Positions 22,201 to 32,609 are shown, counted from the first letter of the stretch. The stretch is DNA of 64,000 bases from Diabrotica undecimpunctata (GCF_040954645.1 NC_092806.1:133330476-133394475), one strand, 5' to 3'. A program made the numbers and translations. Notes: generated by a model not told the origin, from the sequence alone.

Positions 22201-24858
22201 TGAACAATAGAACAGCATTTATTTTGAGCCTGTGTAATAATCAAAACCATCAATTTGGTAAGTAACACTGATAAATATTAATATTTTTGTTTATTTGCAA
22301 TTAGAACATTTCAGAAAATGAGAAAAATATTATTCATCATCTTTGTTAGTTTTTTAAGCCAAAATTTTTTATTTTGTCATTTGAAATCTTCGTCATGTTG
22401 TGTAAAAATTTTTTAAAAAGTTTATTTAAAAATTCTCATAACGTTTCTTTTTAGGAAATATTGATAATGATGAAAACCAATGTATACCTCTACCGAGTTC
22501 TTCAGATATAGAGGAAACACCTTTGTCCAGAACCTATTCATGGATTGAGAAGCATAGCCTAGTCCAGATTGGATGTAGCCAGAAAGAGAATGTTCCGTGT
22601 CAAAAGGATCTACAAAATATTCAGGTAGTGCATGATTTAGAGCATGATTTAAATGCAGATTTCCAGTTTAATCAGAATGAATTAAGTAGAGACATTTTGT
22701 CAGAAAATACTCAATTCCACGTAATGGAAAATTGGTCGGACGTACAGAATAATGGCAATATAACTCATTATTCTGCTGCACAACCAATACAAAATAATGA
22801 CATTTCGTATCAATCACGGAGCATGCTGGAAGATTATTTTTTAGAAAATACTAAAGAGTTGACAAACCCTGTAACAGATACGGGCGAAAATCACAAACGA
22901 CAGTTAATAACAATTTTGAAAACAGAGTCGAAAATGAAACCGAATTAAATCTTAGTGATAACAGTATAGATGATCCGAACTTTACCTGCCATTCAGATTT
23001 AAATAGCAACGTAGAAAGCGATGGCGAAACAACAGCAGTTCGAAGGAAAAAGAATAAAGACGTTCCTACTCCTTTAGCTAAATGTAGAGGCAATGAAAAA
23101 ACAAGTCGATCCAAAAAACAGAGAAAACTAGCTAAAGTATTACGAAATACAGGCAAGTCATATTTAACAGAAAAGGGGAAAACAATAGCAGCAAGAACAA
23201 TGAACCCGTTAAACGACTGCCGCCTTAAGTGTAAAATAAGGTTTTCTGATGACACAAGACGTTCACTTTTTAATGAATACTGGCAACTTGGAGACCGTAA
23301 TAGAAGAGCAAATTTTATATCCTCTTTAATTTGTATAGTGGATAAAAAAACTGTTCGAGTACGAAGTAATTCTGACAGAGTACGAAAATTTTCATGTAAA
23401 TATGAAGTTTGTGTTAATGGGAAGCGAGAAAAAATTTGCAAGAAATGTTTAATTGCTACGTTTGGTGAAACAAATGCCTTCATAAACCAAATTATAGTAA
23501 ACAGACACTCGTCGGTGTCTGCGATAATTATAGACGATCAAAGAGGTCTGATTTCACCGAAAAATAAATGGTCAGAACAAGTTTTAAATGAAGTTGTTGC
23601 ACATATCGGAAGCTTTCCTGCATACGAGAGTCATTATTGTAGACAAACAACATCTAAATTATACTTACAATCTGATTTGACTATCGCCAAAATGTATCGC
23701 CTTTATAAAGAGAACACTGAAATAAAAAATTGTGTTTCAATGACAATCTACTCTGCAAAATTCCATGAACTAGGGCTCAAATTTAAAAAGCCCCAAAAAG
23801 ATACGTGTTCTAAATGCGATAGTTTAGCAATTAAAATATCATATGCAGAAGAAACTGAAAAGGAAAACTTAATCTTAGAGCAGAAAAAGCATCACGTAGC
23901 AGCTCAAGAAGCGTATAACGCAAAGTCAAGTGATAAAACTTAAGCCATAAATGATCCGACAACTGCAGTATTTGCTTTTGATTTGCAACAATGTTTGCCA
24001 ACTCCGTATTTAAAAACATCCATTTCATTTTACAAACGGCAACTCTGGACCTACAATCTAACTGTCCACAATTTAGTTACTGGTATAGCTACTTGCTATA
24101 TTTGGAATGAGTCTGTTTCAGCCAGAGGAGGAAATCAAATTGCCTCATGTTTGTACCGACATCTTATGGATCTTCCATCAACCGTAAAAAGAGTATGTTT
24201 ATATTCGGATACATGCCAGGGCCAGAATAAAAACAGTCACGTGTCAGCAATGTTTATGAGCGTTTTGAAAAACAAAAGTACAATAGAGTATATTGATCAC
24301 AAGTTTCTTGTAAGTGGTCATACACATATGGAATGTGATGCAGATCATTCTGTTATTGAAAAGGAGAAGAAGAAAACTACAATGAAAATTAAGCATCCGT
24401 ATGATTAGGTACAACTTATAAGAATCTGTAAACAAAAGAATTCTTTTATAGTAAAAGTAATGGAATCCAACGATTTTCACAATTTTGCAGCATTATTGAA
24501 AACTGATTTGATGCAAAAAAAAGTAACTGAGAGTGGGGAAAAGTTTCTTTGGAAAGATCTGCAGTGGGCACGTTATTCTGCAGATAATTTTACAACTCTG
24601 TATTTCAAGTCGTCACTTAATAATGAAGAAGAATTTAAGTCTGTCAACTACAGAAGAAGAGGAAAACAATCAACCCAGCTTCAACTACTAAAGCTGCATG
24701 ATGGGCCAGTTCCGATAAGCAAAGAGAAGAAGAAAAACCTTATGGAACTTTTGCCTTTCATAGATAAACAATTTTGGCCATTTCATCAAGAGTTCTTGGT
24801 AGCTGATGTTCCTGACATCGACCCCGATTTAGTGGAAGTCGATCCTGATGATATTTAG
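22201..24858 (+). pseudogene. DUF7869-like transposase candidate, two stops and one frameshift
   Basis: Exon 1 (ATG 22201, MNNRTAFILSLCNNQNHQ) ends at 22258 before GTAAGT; exon 2 starts at about 22455 after TTTTTAG in matching phase. The acidic N-terminus is frameshifted near 22905. The frame from about 22910 to 24858 is then broken only by TAA at 23941 and TAG at 24406. Features: CRLKC and a CxxxC..CxxC cluster (zinc-binding style), DTCSKCD, then [11 protein letters not shown] (Asp at 23980), [11 protein letters not shown] (Asp at 24208) and [15 protein letters not shown] (Glu at 24331), a D-76-D-41-E spacing that suggests an RNase H-like DDE core. Resemblance to arthropod DUF7869 proteins is from memory. 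Function unproven. Confidence 0.75.
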
Positions 24859-25201
24859 ATATTTTTTGTGCTACTTTGGTTTATAATAAAATATTTTGAT
24901 TAAAATTTTGTGTAATTATTTTAGATGTAAGCAAATAAATCACACCTAAATGTGCCTAATACATATAACTATTTAAGATATCTTGAGATACCTCAAATTC
25001 ACACCTATAGTACAACCGTGAATATACGGATAAGTCATTTAATCTCTTCTAAAACTTAATTTAATGTAACTCGTTATATTTTTATCCAATAATAGTCTCT
25101 TGTTCTCGCCAAAAAAGTGCTTTTGAATGTTTAAACGTTATTCTGCGATTTTCCACGATCCCGTAAACATTGTTTCGACTCTCCTGAAAAATTTACCAAA
25201 A

Positions 25202-25231
25202 TTGACTTATGTGCTTATTCACAGGAGCCAG
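25202..25231 (-). repeat. Right terminal inverted repeat, DUF7869-like element copy 1
   Basis: 30 bp, exact reverse complement of 21667-21696. Confidence 0.85.
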
Positions 25232-25691
25232 AAAAATAGTCCTTGGTTGCCAAACATTCATAGCAATAATACTCTTGAACTCAACGAATTTGTGAAGCAG
25301 AATTCGCTAAACTTTGGACTGTTGCTCACATAAAGGGACAGAGTGTGGATTAGACTTTAATGCTCATATAAACAGAAAGTAGAAAAAGCATAGTTGCTAT
25401 CCTACTGGATGCATAATTGGATTACATCGCCTCCTGGCAATGTTACTCGTAGAACTATAATACATCTTAATTACTGTTGGAGAGGACTGGTGAATCTATA
25501 TTATTTAACTTATAATGTATCTCTGTTATTAATTACATGCCCCCAATGTTTTCCAATTCAAAACAATTTTAATTAGAACAATAGTATTTATGATAAGAAT
25601 ATTTATGAATTCTAATATCTTAATACCTCACCACACAAGTACAAGAGGAATAGGTGGTTCAAAAATTCTTATTTTTTTTAAACTTTCATTA

Positions 25692-27095
25692 ATTAAAGCT
25701 TTTTCCTAGTGTGCACTCTCAAATGTGTTTTCAAATGATGTGCTTGGCGAAACTGCTTAAAACAAATTTCACACTTGTAAGGTTTTTCTTCAGTGTGCAC
25801 TCTCAAATGTCTTTGCAAATTACTTGTTTCAGAAAACTGCTTACAACAAATTTCACACTTATAAGGTTTTTCTTCAGTGTGCACTCTTAAATGTCTTTGC
25901 AAATTACTTTTTTCAGAAAATTGCTTAAAACAGATTTCACACTTGTAAGGTTTTTCTTCAGTGTGCACTCTCGAATGTTTTTTCAAATGACTTGCTTGGC
26001 TAAACTGTTTCAAACAAATTTCACACTTATAAGGTTTTTCTTCAGTGTGCACTCTCAAATGTACTTGCAAATTACATTTTTCAGAAAATTGCTTAAAACA
26101 AATTTCACACGTGTAAGGTTTTTCTTCAGTGTGCACTTTCAAATGTGTTTTCAAATTACTTGTTTGAGAAAACTGCTTAAAACAAATGTCACACGTGTAC
26201 GGTTTTTCCTCAGTGTGCACTCTCGAATGTGTTTTCAAATGATTTGCTTGGCTAAACTGTTTCAAACAAATTTTACACTTGTACGGCTTTTCTTCAGTGT
26301 GCAACATCAGATGTATTTTCAAAGTGTTTGCGTGAGAAAACTGCTGAAAACAAATTTGACACTTATAAGGTTTTTCCCCAGTGTGCAGTCTCAAATGTGT
26401 CTTCAAATGATGTGGTTGGCGAAACTGTTTAAAACAAATTTCACACTTGTAAAGCTTTTCTACAGTGTGCACTCTCAAATGTGTTTTCAAATTAAATGCT
26501 TTATTAAATTTTTTAAAACAAATTTCGCACTTGTAAGGTTTTTCTTCAGTGTGCACTCTCAAATGTACTTGCAAATTACTTTTTTCAGAAAATTGCTTAA
26601 AACAAATTTCACACTTGTAAGGTTTTTCTTCAGTGTGCACTTTCAAATGTGTTTTCAAATTACTTGTTTGAGAAAAGTGCTTAAAACAAATGTCACACTT
26701 GTATGGTTTTTCCCCAGTGTGCAGTCTCAAATGTGTCTTCAAATGATGTGCTTGGCGAAACTGTTTAAAACAAATTTCACACTTGTAAAGCTTTTCTACA
26801 GTGTGCACTCTCAAATGTGTTTTCAAATTAAATGCTTTATTAAATTTTTTAAAACAAATTTCACACTCAAAATGTTTTTCTTCAGTGTGTGTTATCAAAT
26901 GTCTTTTCAAATTACTTTTCCGAGAAAAATGGTTACAACAAATTTCACAATTGTAAGGTCCCTGTCTAATCTGAACTTTTAAATTTTTATTTACAGTTTT
27001 CCCTTCAACGTGTTGACTCGTATAGTGTCCTTTATAGGATGAATGTTCAAAAATAGTCTCCATAATTTTCCTTTTGTTTTCCTCCTGAGTAAACC
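25692..27095 (-). CDS. C2H2 zinc-finger array exon (array 1, 15 fingers)
   Basis: Minus-strand terminal exon beginning right after a TTTGTATTTTAG acceptor (27095), in phase with the upstream exons at 31903-32028, and ending in a stop at 25693. About 50 residues of leader ([20 protein letters not shown]) precede 15 consecutive C2H2 fingers of the form CX2CX12HX3H, joined mostly by HTEEKPY rather than the classical HTGEKPY linker. Fingers 2-3 are nearly repeated as 6-7, showing internal duplication. Presumably a nuclear sequence-specific DNA-binding protein. Because no 5' exons lie between 27.1 and 29.7 kb, it is either an alternative last exon of the gene starting at 32268 or a promoterless duplicate. 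Confidence 0.8.
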
Positions 27096-27114
27096 CTAAA
27101 ATACAAACCATTTT

Positions 27115-27560
27115 TTACGAGAGAAAAATGAATTCAGACACAAAGTAATAAACGTAAAGTAGAATACACAAAATGCTTTTGCAGGCAGCAAAATTCTACC
27201 CAATAATATACTAAATATGTTTTAGGCAACTGCGTTTCCGTCTTGTAAATGCATAAGTCACACCTCTGCTTAAGCAAGTCTTTGGAAATCAGTAAAATAT
27301 ATGATAAGTCAGTCACAGCTATCAAATGACACAAAATACCACATTTAACTTCCATTATCACATCAACATCATTGTTGCTGCGGCAGAAGTTGTACCTTGA
27401 TATTATTAAGCTAACTCCTCCATTCCATTCTATTCCTTATAGCTTGATGTCAGTTGGTAAAACATTACTTGTAGCATTCTCATCTGCACCAACCTAATGG
27501 TCTAGTCCTCTCAGATTTTATCACTAGAGGTACAACTTTTATTAAATCTAGAAAATATTA
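27115..27560. repeat. Segmental duplication upstream of zinc-finger array 1
   Basis: Non-coding sequence closely matching 30865-31340 (shared words such as GAATTCAGACAC and GCAGGCAGC, and the CCTCCATTCCATTCTATTCC block). Together with the arrays it defines a duplication of about 2.2 kb. Both copies end near a LINE RT scrap reading ILAYxDDM. Confidence 0.75.
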
Positions 27561-27589
27561 GCATATACAGATGACATGGATCTTGTAGT

Positions 27590-27755
27590 ATTTTCTTCTT
27601 TTTCTTTCTCAGCGTTTCGCTTTTCAGGAGTCACTGTTCCTTACTCTTTCTCGCCTTTCCTTTCTGTCCATCGGGTCTTCTTCGCCTAAATTTTTCCATC
27701 TTAAAGTCTCTGCTACACAGTCCTTCCACCTTCTCCTCGGTTTTCGGCTAAAAGT
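27590..27755 (-). pseudogene. LINE 3'-end fragment at the duplication junction
   Basis: On the minus strand a frame reads RRRWKDCVAETLRWKNLGE followed by DPMDRKERRE, typical of the last residues of RTE-type LINE proteins, and then runs into a GAAAAAGAAG-rich tail. It lies exactly between the two copies of the zinc-finger duplication. Confidence 0.55.
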
Positions 27756-27894
27756 GTCAAGCCAAAGTGGCTAACCTTTGGATTGTTTGCTCGCATACAG
27801 GAACAAAGACTGTGTATTTGACTTTTATGCTCAGTTTAAGACGAATCCCTGGTTCAAACATTCTGATTTTTTTTAAACTTTCTTTAATTAAAAT

Positions 27895-28458
27895 TTATGC
27901 CTGGTGTGCACTCTCAAATGTGTTTCAAACTATTTCTATGGGAAAATTGCTTAAAACAAATTTTACACTTTAAGGTTTTTTGCCAGTGTGCACTTTTAAA
28001 TGTGTTTTTAAATTACTTATTTGAGAAAACTGCTTAAAACAAATTTCACACTTAAAAGGTTTTTCTTCAGTGTGCGTTATCAAATGTCTTTTCAAATTAC
28101 ATATTTGAGAAAACTGTGTAAAACAACTTTTACACTTGTAAGATTTTTCCTCAGTGTGCACTGTCAAAGGTTGTTTCTAATTACATATTTGAGAAAACTG
28201 CTTAAAACAAATTTTACACTTGTAAGGTTTTTCCTAAGTGTGCACTCCCACATGTATCTTCAATGTACTTGTTTGAGAAAACAGCTTAAAACAAATTTTA
28301 CACTTATAAGGTTTTTCTTCAGTGTGTTATCAAATGTCTTTTCAAATTACTTATTTGAGAAAACTGCTTAAAACAAATTTTACACTTGTAAGATTTTTCC
28401 TCAGTGTGTACTGTCAAATGTCTTTTCAACGTACCAGTTTCAGAAAACTGTTTAAAAC
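27895..28458 (-). pseudogene. Distal part of zinc-finger array 2, decayed after a TE insertion
   Basis: Six to seven further 84-bp C2H2 units, recognisable by repeated TTTTACACTTGTAAGGTTTT and AGTGTGCACT words, but with lost or altered linkers, several indels and stops. The last unit stops inside KCK/Q at 28458, where a TIR element begins; the sequence resumes in register at 29769. So this is the 3' half of the same exon as 29769-30844, decaying once it was cut off. Confidence 0.8.
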
Positions 28459-28481
28459 ATATCGTCGCCTTAAAGTGTTAA
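28459..28481 (+). repeat. Left TIR of DUF7869-like element copy 2
   Basis: 23 bp, exact reverse complement of 29746-29768; includes a palindromic ATAT that may be part of the target duplication. Confidence 0.88.
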
Positions 28482-28708
28482 CCTGTTAAGTCCACATTTT
28501 AGGCAAAATGAGTTATTACCATCTTCATAATAGTATTAATTTAGTCTATCGATTAGTTAAACATTCTTGTCACATTTTTATCTAAAACCTAAAATATTGT
28601 ATGATGTGAATACCAGCTAACTCCGATTGCTCTGATTTTCCCGTGTAAATAGAGCTAAGTCCTTGACAGCCATGTATTTGCATAGTAAAACGTACACGCT
28701 TTGCACCG

Positions 28709-29330
28709 GTGTTAGTTTTTCCTACTGTTTATAATTATTTGAGCGATTTGAACGAATGTGAAGGGGGTCTTGGTTCTGAAGAATTTGCCAGTATTTGGAT
28801 GTATTTAATAGAACAGAATAAATTTTACCCAGTGTCCCTCATTGTGTTAGAAAGGACTGATGAAAGAAGCACCATTATAATGTATTTAGATGGTTGTGGG
28901 TACCAAAATAGAAACGCTGTTATGGCCAATGTTCTGTTGAATCTAGCAATTACTCATAATGTAATAATAAAGCAAAAATATCTTGAACCTGGCCATACGC
29001 AGATGGAAGTTGATTCGGTTCAACTCAAAGATAAAGTCATTAACCTACCAGCGGATTACGTACCTATCTGTCTAAAAACAAAAAAAAAGCCTGCTCCCTA
29101 CCAAGTAAAATATTTAACACATGAATTTTTCAAAAATCTTGATTTAATTCAGCGCTATAAAACAATTAGACCAGGAAGAGGTAAAGGTGATTTAAAAGTT
29201 ACAGATATTCGTGCTTTGAGGTATACCAGAAGGTGAAATTTATTGTAAAGCCAGCTTTGATGATCAATGGAAACCAATTCCTCGACGTAAGAACAACAAA
29301 ATTAATTCACATTCCTGGGACCAATTGAAG
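28709..29330 (+). pseudogene. DUF7869-like protein, C-terminal half
   Basis: The frame carries SEEFASIWMYL, then IMYLDGCGYQNRNAVMANVL, then LEPGHTQMEVDSVQ, the same D..QN(K/R)N and GHxxMExD blocks in the same order and about the same spacing (39 residues) as in the gene at 22201-24858. The end reads VTDIRALRYT; after a frameshift near 29228 the next frame continues EGEIYCKASFDDQWKPIPRR. The first catalytic Asp block and the zinc-binding N-terminus are absent, so the element is an internally deleted, non-autonomous copy. Confidence 0.75.
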
Positions 29331-29745
29331 TGACTATATCTAGACGTAAAATAACCGCCAAAAACTATGAAGACCTTCAGGCAATCAAGAAGACATTGTC
29401 GGTAGACTACCACAAATTTTATGAAGATCTTCCCTATGAGTAGCGTTATTATATCCTTTTTGGGCTTAGAATAAAGTTTCGTTGCTTATAGAATACGTGT
29501 GTTTGATTGCATTAAACTGTCAAGTCCATTATTAGCGCAATTTGAAAAACTGGCAACCAGCTATCTCCCAAAAAATACTAAAAACGAAAATTATCAGTAT
29601 AATTTTTTTTAATTTCAATGACACAACAATTATTATACTAATTTTAAGCACTATTTTATTGTTTGTCATTCATTTTTATAAAAAGAAATGCTGCGAAATC
29701 GTTTTTTGCCTCTCCTGTAAAATTGGGTAAAATGGATTTAGCAGA

Positions 29746-29768
29746 TTAACACTTTAAGGCGACGATAT
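29746..29768 (-). repeat. Right TIR of DUF7869-like element copy 2
   Basis: 23 bp, exact reverse complement of 28459-28481. Confidence 0.88.
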
Positions 29769-30844
29769 TTTACACTTTTAAGGCTTTTCCTGAGTGTGCA
29801 CTCTCAAATGTCTTTTCAGAGTACTGGTTTTAGAAAACTGCTTACAACAAATTTCACACTTATGAGGTTTTTCCCCAGTGTGCATTCTCAAATGTATTTT
29901 CAGATTACTTGTTTCAGAAAACTGCTTACAACAAATTTCACACTTATAAGGTTTTTCCCCAGTGTGCACTCTGAAATGTGTTTTCAAAGTACTTGTTTGA
30001 GAAAACTGCTTACAACAAATTTCACACTTATAAGGTTTTTCCCCAGTGTGCACTCTCAAATGTCTTTTCAGAGTACTTGTTTTAGAAAACTGCTTACAAC
30101 AAATTTCACACTTATTAGGTTTTTCCTCAGTGTGCACTCTCAAATGACTTTTCAAATTACCTGTTTGAGAAAACTGCTTAAAACAAATTTCACACTTGTG
30201 AGGTTTTTCCCCAGTGTGCACTCTCAAATGTATTTTCAGAGTACTTGTTTCAGAAAACTGCTTACAACAAATTTCACACTTATAAGGTTTTTCCCCAGTG
30301 TGCACTCTGAAATGTGTTTTCAAAGTACTTATTTGAGAAAACTGCTTACAACAAATTTTACACTTGTAAGGTTTTTCCTCAGTGTGCACTCTCAAATGTA
30401 TTTTCAGAGCACTTGTTTTAGAAAACTGCTTACAACAAATTTCACACTTATGAGGTTTTTCCCCAGTGTGGACTCTCAAATGTATTTTCAGAGTACTTGT
30501 TTCAGAAAACTGCTTACAACAAATTTCACACTTATAAGGTTTTTCCTCAGTGTGCACTCTCAAATGACTTTTCAAATTACCTGTTTGAGAAAACTGCTTA
30601 AAACAAATTTCACACTTAAAAGGTTTTTCTTCAGTGTGTGTTATCAAATGTCTTTTCAAATTACTTTTCCGAGAAAAATGGTTACAACAAATTTCACAAT
30701 TGTAAGGTCCCTGTGTAGTCTGAACTTTTACATTTTTATTCATGGTTTTCCCTTTAATGTGTTGACTCATATAGTGTCCTTTATAGGATGAATGTTCAAA
30801 AAAAGTCTCCATAATTTTCGTTTTGTTCTGCTCCTGAGTAAAAC
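29769..30844 (-). CDS. C2H2 zinc-finger array exon (array 2, 11 fingers before disruption)
   Basis: Minus-strand exon starting after a TTTTATTTTAG acceptor at 30844, phase-matched to exon 2. A leader (FTQEQNKTKIMETFFEHSSY) nearly identical to that of array 1 precedes 11 intact C2H2 fingers. The frame then meets a TAA where the twelfth finger should start (Tyr codon TAC to TAA), and a few bases later the inserted element. The encoded 11-finger protein could still be made; the original exon had about 18 fingers. Finger types ETSTLKI, KTSTLKR and QTSTLKT recur, indicating expansion by unequal exchange. Confidence 0.75.
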
Positions 30845-31334
30845 CTAAAATAAAAACCATTCTTTAGAATGGAAAAATGAATTCAGACACGAAGTAAAGC
30901 AGAATACATAAAACGTTTTTTGCAGGCAGCTAAATTCTACCCAATAATACACTAAATATGCTTTAGGTACCTGCGTTTCTGTCTTGTAGATGCATAAGTT
31001 GCACATTTGTTTTCAACAAGTGTTTAGAAATCCGTAAAAATATGATAAGTCATTTAAAGCTACCAAATGATACAATATACCATATTTAACATCAATATTT
31101 ACATTAGCATCATTGTTGCTAAGGCAGAAGTTGTACCCGGATATTATTAGGCTTACTCCTCCATTCCATTCTATTCCTTATAGCTTGATGTCAGTTGGTA
31201 AAACCTTGTATAATTCTCATCTGCACCAACGATTAGTATAGCTATTGGTCTAGTTCTCTCTAATTTGTAAGTCTTATTGATTTTATCAATAGAGTTACAA
31301 GTTGTAATAATAAGTTGGTATCTACCCCAATATT

Positions 31335-31440
31335 AGCATATGTAGATGACATGGGTCTTGTCACATGTATGACTTATAAATCCAGAGAGATGTGCACTGC
31401 ACTTTGCAAAGCAGCCGGAGAGATGGGTTTAGTCATTATA
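31335..31440 (+). pseudogene. LINE RT fragment (AYVDD box)
   Basis: Frame reads ILAYVDDMGLVTCMTYKSRE then CKAAGEMGLV, the RT catalytic box and following helix of RTE-type LINEs. The paralogous site near 27555 keeps only ILAYTDDMDLV. Confidence 0.55.
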
Positions 31441-31902
31441 TAATATGATAATAGCATCCTTATAATTATAATTTAAAAGCTATTATTACAGAAAACACTA
31501 TTACATGATCATTAAATATTCAGCTTTATACAGAAATATACTAGTGATCCTAGTTTGTGAGGCCAAATTCTAGATTCTCGATCCAGATCCTAGATTGTTT
31601 GTGTTATAATCTATTTCTGATAGTTTTTTGGAAATATGTATTTTTAACATTTTATCTGCATCCCTATAATGGGATTTAACCCAATCATTTATTGACATTT
31701 CAGGTTCCTAAAACTCATATCCTTGTACTTGTACTGAATATAACCTAAAGTGTCATGAAAGTAACCAATAAACATCATACAGTAGTAAAAGCTTATAAAA
31801 GTAGTAAAAGAATATAGACGCTTCTATATTCTTTGGTAAAAGTTCAGTGAATATATTGAATACATGAAAGCTTTACTTTCATACTTTAATCATTTATCTT
31901 AC

Positions 31903-32028
31903 CAGAGTTATAGTCATCTGATTCAATCTTCATGTCTTCCAGATCAAGTGATGTAGATAACTGATTCTCTAGATATCTTGGGTCACTTTCAACAAACTCT
32001 TGCTTAATGCCAGTTTTTACTGCAACAG
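31903..32028 (-). CDS. Zinc-finger gene exon 2
   Basis: 126-bp minus-strand exon between a TTTATTAG acceptor and a GTAAGA donor. It encodes an acidic segment (KTGIKQEFVESDPRYLENQL..EDMKIESDD) like the IKQE/ESD-type leaders of insect C2H2 proteins. It enters and leaves in phase 1, so it can join either array exon (30844 or 27095). Confidence 0.72.
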
Positions 32029-32147
32029 CTAATAAAAAATAGGAATTACATCACACTGTTTGGTGAATTAGTGGATTTAGTATTTGCAAAGAATATAGAG
32101 AAGCATATACATCTACATTCTTTGGTATTCGTTTTCATTTGACTTAC

Positions 32148-32268
32148 CCCAGTTATTTTCTAGTTCATTCTTTAATTGCTTAAGATCTGTTGATGTGGAT
32201 AGTTGCCTATGTATATCTCTTTCGTCAGATTCAACAGACTCTTGCTTAATTTCAATATTAAATTCCAT
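32148..32268 (-). CDS. Zinc-finger gene exon 1 with start codon
   Basis: ATG at 32268-32266; MEFNIEIKQESVESDERDIH then a short acidic run to NNW, ending before GTAAGT at 32147. Sequence similarity to exon 2 (IKQExVESDxR, QLSTS) shows the two exons arose by duplication. IKQE is a classical SUMO acceptor-type motif (psi-K-x-E), a possible regulatory feature. First Met chosen because an in-frame stop region and the putative promoter lie just upstream. Confidence 0.72.
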
Positions 32269-32424
32269 TGCAAACAAATTTACCCCCTTATTACACTGAT
32301 GTGAAAAATATAAATTTATTAAAATTTAGGGTTGAGTCGTTGAGTCATGCTACAGAGGTTGAGTTGAGTTTACCGCATAGTATATACCCCCCCTAGTAAG
32401 GTAAGTGCCGGAGAAAAAGTGGGG

Positions 32425-32600
32425 AGAGAGTTTCTAGCGCCAAATAAGTTCGGAATCGGGAACTAAAAATTTAGCGGCAAATTCAAAATGTAGGTTCTGA
32501 ATTTAAGGCGGGAAATTCAAAAAGGATATACTAAATTTTAGGCGGGAAATTCAAAAAATAAATTTCTGAATTTTAGGCGGGAAATTCAAAATGTTCCGAA
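32425..32600. promoter_or_regulatory. Cluster of E2F-like sites upstream of the zinc-finger gene
   Basis: GCGCCAAA (the reverse of TTTGGCGC) at about 32438 and three copies of GGCGGGAAATTCAAAA (containing GCGGGAAA, the reverse of TTTCCCGC) lie within 150 bp, plus a variant AGCGGCAAATTCAAAA. These match the E2F/DP consensus TTTSSCGC (established). They also form a loose tandem repeat, so they could be a minisatellite that happens to hold the motif. Located 160-330 bp upstream of the ATG. Confidence 0.5.
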
Positions 32601-32609
32601 TATTATATA

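Larger units (their letters stand above)
21667..25231 (+). mobile_element. TIR element carrying a DUF7869-like transposase candidate (copy 1)
   Basis: A 30-bp sequence beginning CTGGCTCCTGTGAATAAGCA at 21667-21696 recurs exactly, inverted, at 25202-25231, enclosing 3565 bp and a single plus-strand gene. Variants of the core GTGAATAARCAMATAAGTC recur internally at about 21756, 21905-21922 (inverted) and 25018, as subterminal transposase-binding repeats often do. No convincing target-site duplication was found directly outside, so the repeats may be subterminal and the true ends slightly further out. Taken with the related element at 28459-29768, a cut-and-paste element is the simplest reading (inference). 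Confidence 0.7.
28459..29768 (+). mobile_element. TIR element with DUF7869-like fragment (copy 2), inserted in a zinc-finger exon
   Basis: A 23-bp inverted repeat starting ATATCGTCGCCTTAAAGTGT lies at 28459-28481 and 29746-29768. The zinc-finger periodicity outside is continuous if the 1.3 kb are removed, which proves insertion. The outermost ATAT is palindromic, so the target duplication (TA, TAT or ATAT) cannot be separated from the TIR. Five related 12-13 bp words near CAGCTAACTCC sit subterminally at about 28484, 28613, 28649, 29517 and 29553. It encodes a truncated relative of the gene at 22201-24858. Confidence 0.85.

Noticed and set aside
25891..26982. Long plus-strand frame of 363 codons (and 29796-30791, 331 codons)
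   Set aside because: These are antisense shadows of the 84-bp zinc-finger repeats; a repeat whose length divides by three stays open on both strands.
25740..30600. Regular repeats that superficially resemble a CRISPR or satellite array
   Set aside because: The 84-bp unit encodes one C2H2 finger plus linker with coding-frame conservation; there are no unique spacers.
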